Part shown: positions 7,281-7,873 of the stretch, piece after piece | Numbering within the stretch: position 1 is the stretch's first letter | Layout of the letters: every line of letters starts with the position of its first letter | Assembly (NCBI GenBank): GCA_026993705.1 | Contig: JALWSJ010000089.1 | Span: forward strand, 1-7,873 | Reading direction: 5' to 3' | DNA from: Flavobacteriales bacterium | Lineage (GTDB): Bacteria; Bacteroidota; Bacteroidia; Flavobacteriales_D; Parvicellaceae | DNA: 7,873 nucleotides | Translations under genes and position numbers: made by a program | Notes under the pieces: model-generated | What the model saw: the letters and a program-made list of their open reading frames with translations, nothing else | Databases searched by the model: none | Told to the model about the DNA's origin: nothing

Positions 7281-7619
7281 TTAATTGATTAGTTCTAGTA
7301 TCAATTTTGTGAGAAGACTTATATCGCTGTTTATCGTTCCTTTCATATATAGCTCGTATATTCTTTTATTATCGGGTGGATTCATTTCTAAAATCAATTC
7401 TTTTTCTAAAGCCAATAATCTTATAAATTCTCTTTGAGCCCGTCCGTTTCCCTCCCTAAAAGGATGTAGATATTTTATTGTGTCTAAAATTTCGGCTAGT
7501 TTTTCAGCGAGTTGTTTTTTGTTGCTTTTAGGTATTTTTTTGTAATCCAATAGCAAAGAGTCTGTATAAAGAAAAGCTTGTTCAAAATTTGACCATCCCC
7601 CGAAAAATGGTAAACAAAA
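7281..7619 (-). pseudogene. Fic-domain protein, 5'-truncated remnant
   Basis: Fic proteins usually transfer AMP from ATP onto target proteins. The catalytic motif HPFREGNGRAQR is fully present (canonical HxFx[D/E]GNGRxxR), followed by REFIRLLAL and a C-terminus (KGTIN...LILELIN) that ends naturally. What is missing is the front: the helices and the target-binding flap that normally precede the motif by 100 or more residues. The frame is open only back to a TGA at 7622-7620, contains no ATG upstream of the motif, and its only start candidate is a TTG at 7556, giving 91 residues. Fic-like sequence fades near 7600, next to insertion-sequence DNA, so the true junction is probably within 7590-7620. 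None of the minus-strand frames beyond it reads like the missing half. It lies 48 bases upstream of the BatA-family gene on the same strand. Activity is unlikely. Confidence 0.78.
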
Positions 7620-7664
7620 TCAAAAACATTTGATTACACAAGGGTTTTAACGTGATTTTAAATT

Positions 7665-7748
7665 GGGAAACTGTTTAAAAAGTTGTATCTTGTAATTGAA
7701 AAAAAAAGTAAAATTCAACTAAAAAAACAGTTTCCATGAGCAAGATAC
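7665..7748 (+). repeat. Interleaved inverted repeats in the transposase leader
   Basis: GGAAACTGTTT (7666-7676) is the exact reverse complement of AAACAGTTTCC (7725-7735), which abuts the ATG. GTATCTTG (7685-7692) is the exact reverse complement of CAAGATAC (7741-7748), inside codons 2-5. The order is A, B, A', B', so the two pairings could form a pseudoknot or exclude each other. Either would cover the start codon region. Confidence 0.6.
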
Positions 7749-7873
7749 TAATAAAAAAGATACAAACCCAATTGAGCGATTATTTTTGTTCAGCTTCAGA
7801 AATGACTAAACCTGAAACACGTTGTTTGAAGGATATGGTTTTAGGTATTTTAAAGTCCAAATCTGTATTCGTG
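7736..7873 (+). CDS. Transposase, N-terminal fragment (3' end outside window)
   Basis: A 46-codon open frame starts at ATG 7736 (MSKILIKKIQ...) and is still open at the last base, so the frame is cut by the window edge and not by a stop. The segment has a helical N-terminus and the phrase KPETRCLKDMVLGILKSKSVFV, which resembles the start of IS4-like DDE transposases found in Flavobacteriia; this is recognition by eye and the catalytic residues are not in view. No Shine-Dalgarno is visible; an A-rich tract (7721-7727) lies just upstream. It runs opposite to the fic remnant. Family assignment is tentative. Confidence 0.6.
   Translation, partial: MSKILIKKIQTQLSDYFCSASEMTKPETRCLKDMVLGILKSKSVFV

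Larger units (their letters stand above)
7600..7873 (+). mobile_element. Left end of an insertion sequence (continues past window)
   Basis: Inferred from three things: a transposase-like reading frame beginning at 7736, an A/T-rich leader with inverted repeats in front of it, and the abrupt loss of the fic gene at its edge. The exact outer end cannot be fixed, because the other end and any target-site duplication lie outside the window; it may be 20 bases either side of the given start. The CCCCCGAAAAATGG run at 7597-7610 is a possible tip. Confidence 0.5.

Noticed and set aside
7554..7556. TTG start for a complete small Fic protein
   Set aside because: The flap and helices that normally precede the HPFREGNGR motif would be missing, the frame has no upstream ATG, and IS-like DNA adjoins; a truncated gene explains this better.
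7592..7611. ACCAT…ATGGT palindrome as a defined IS terminal repeat or target duplication
   Set aside because: Only five bases pair around a ten-base spacer; without the other IS end it cannot be told from chance.
7685..7692. GTATCTTG region as a promoter for the transposase
   Set aside because: TATCTTG is one base short of TAnnTTTG and no convincing -33 element is in place.

Overview
The window looks like chromosomal DNA from a low-GC member of the Bacteroidota, most likely class Flavobacteriia. Four things point there: a long SecA with the insertion and zinc-free C-terminus typical of that phylum, a BatA-domain membrane protein, TAnnTTTG-type promoter boxes, and no Shine-Dalgarno sequences before the start codons. 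I cannot name the genus.

Layout, left to right. Bases 1-3240 (+) are secA, the ATPase motor of the general secretion pathway, missing only its extreme N-terminus at the window edge. A strong hairpin terminator (3302-3344) separates it from two convergent minus-strand genes. These are a YbfF-like alpha/beta hydrolase (3388-4149) and a small decameric-type transaldolase (4230-4886), with another hairpin terminator between them. A 300-base intergenic stretch (4887-5186) carries the tal promoter candidate and a multi-hairpin element (about 5003-5152). Its anchor blocks resemble a dispersed intergenic repeat that I recall from flavobacterial genomes. A 681-residue inner-membrane protein with BatA, vWA-like and amidotransferase-like regions follows (5187-7232, -).

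The right end is accessory DNA. It holds the C-terminal part of a Fic-domain protein (7281 to about 7600, -) with an intact HPFREGNGR motif but no N-terminal half. Next to it is the left end of an insertion sequence whose transposase starts at 7736 (+) and runs off the window. The simplest reading is that the IS inserted into or replaced the front of the fic gene.

The genes do not form one pathway. Each of the housekeeping genes appears to be its own transcription unit. I saw no convincing evidence of a new multi-gene system. The observations most worth following are the structured intergenic element, the fic/IS junction, the overlapping inverted repeats around the transposase start, and G-U wobble asymmetry that indicates which strand each terminator serves.
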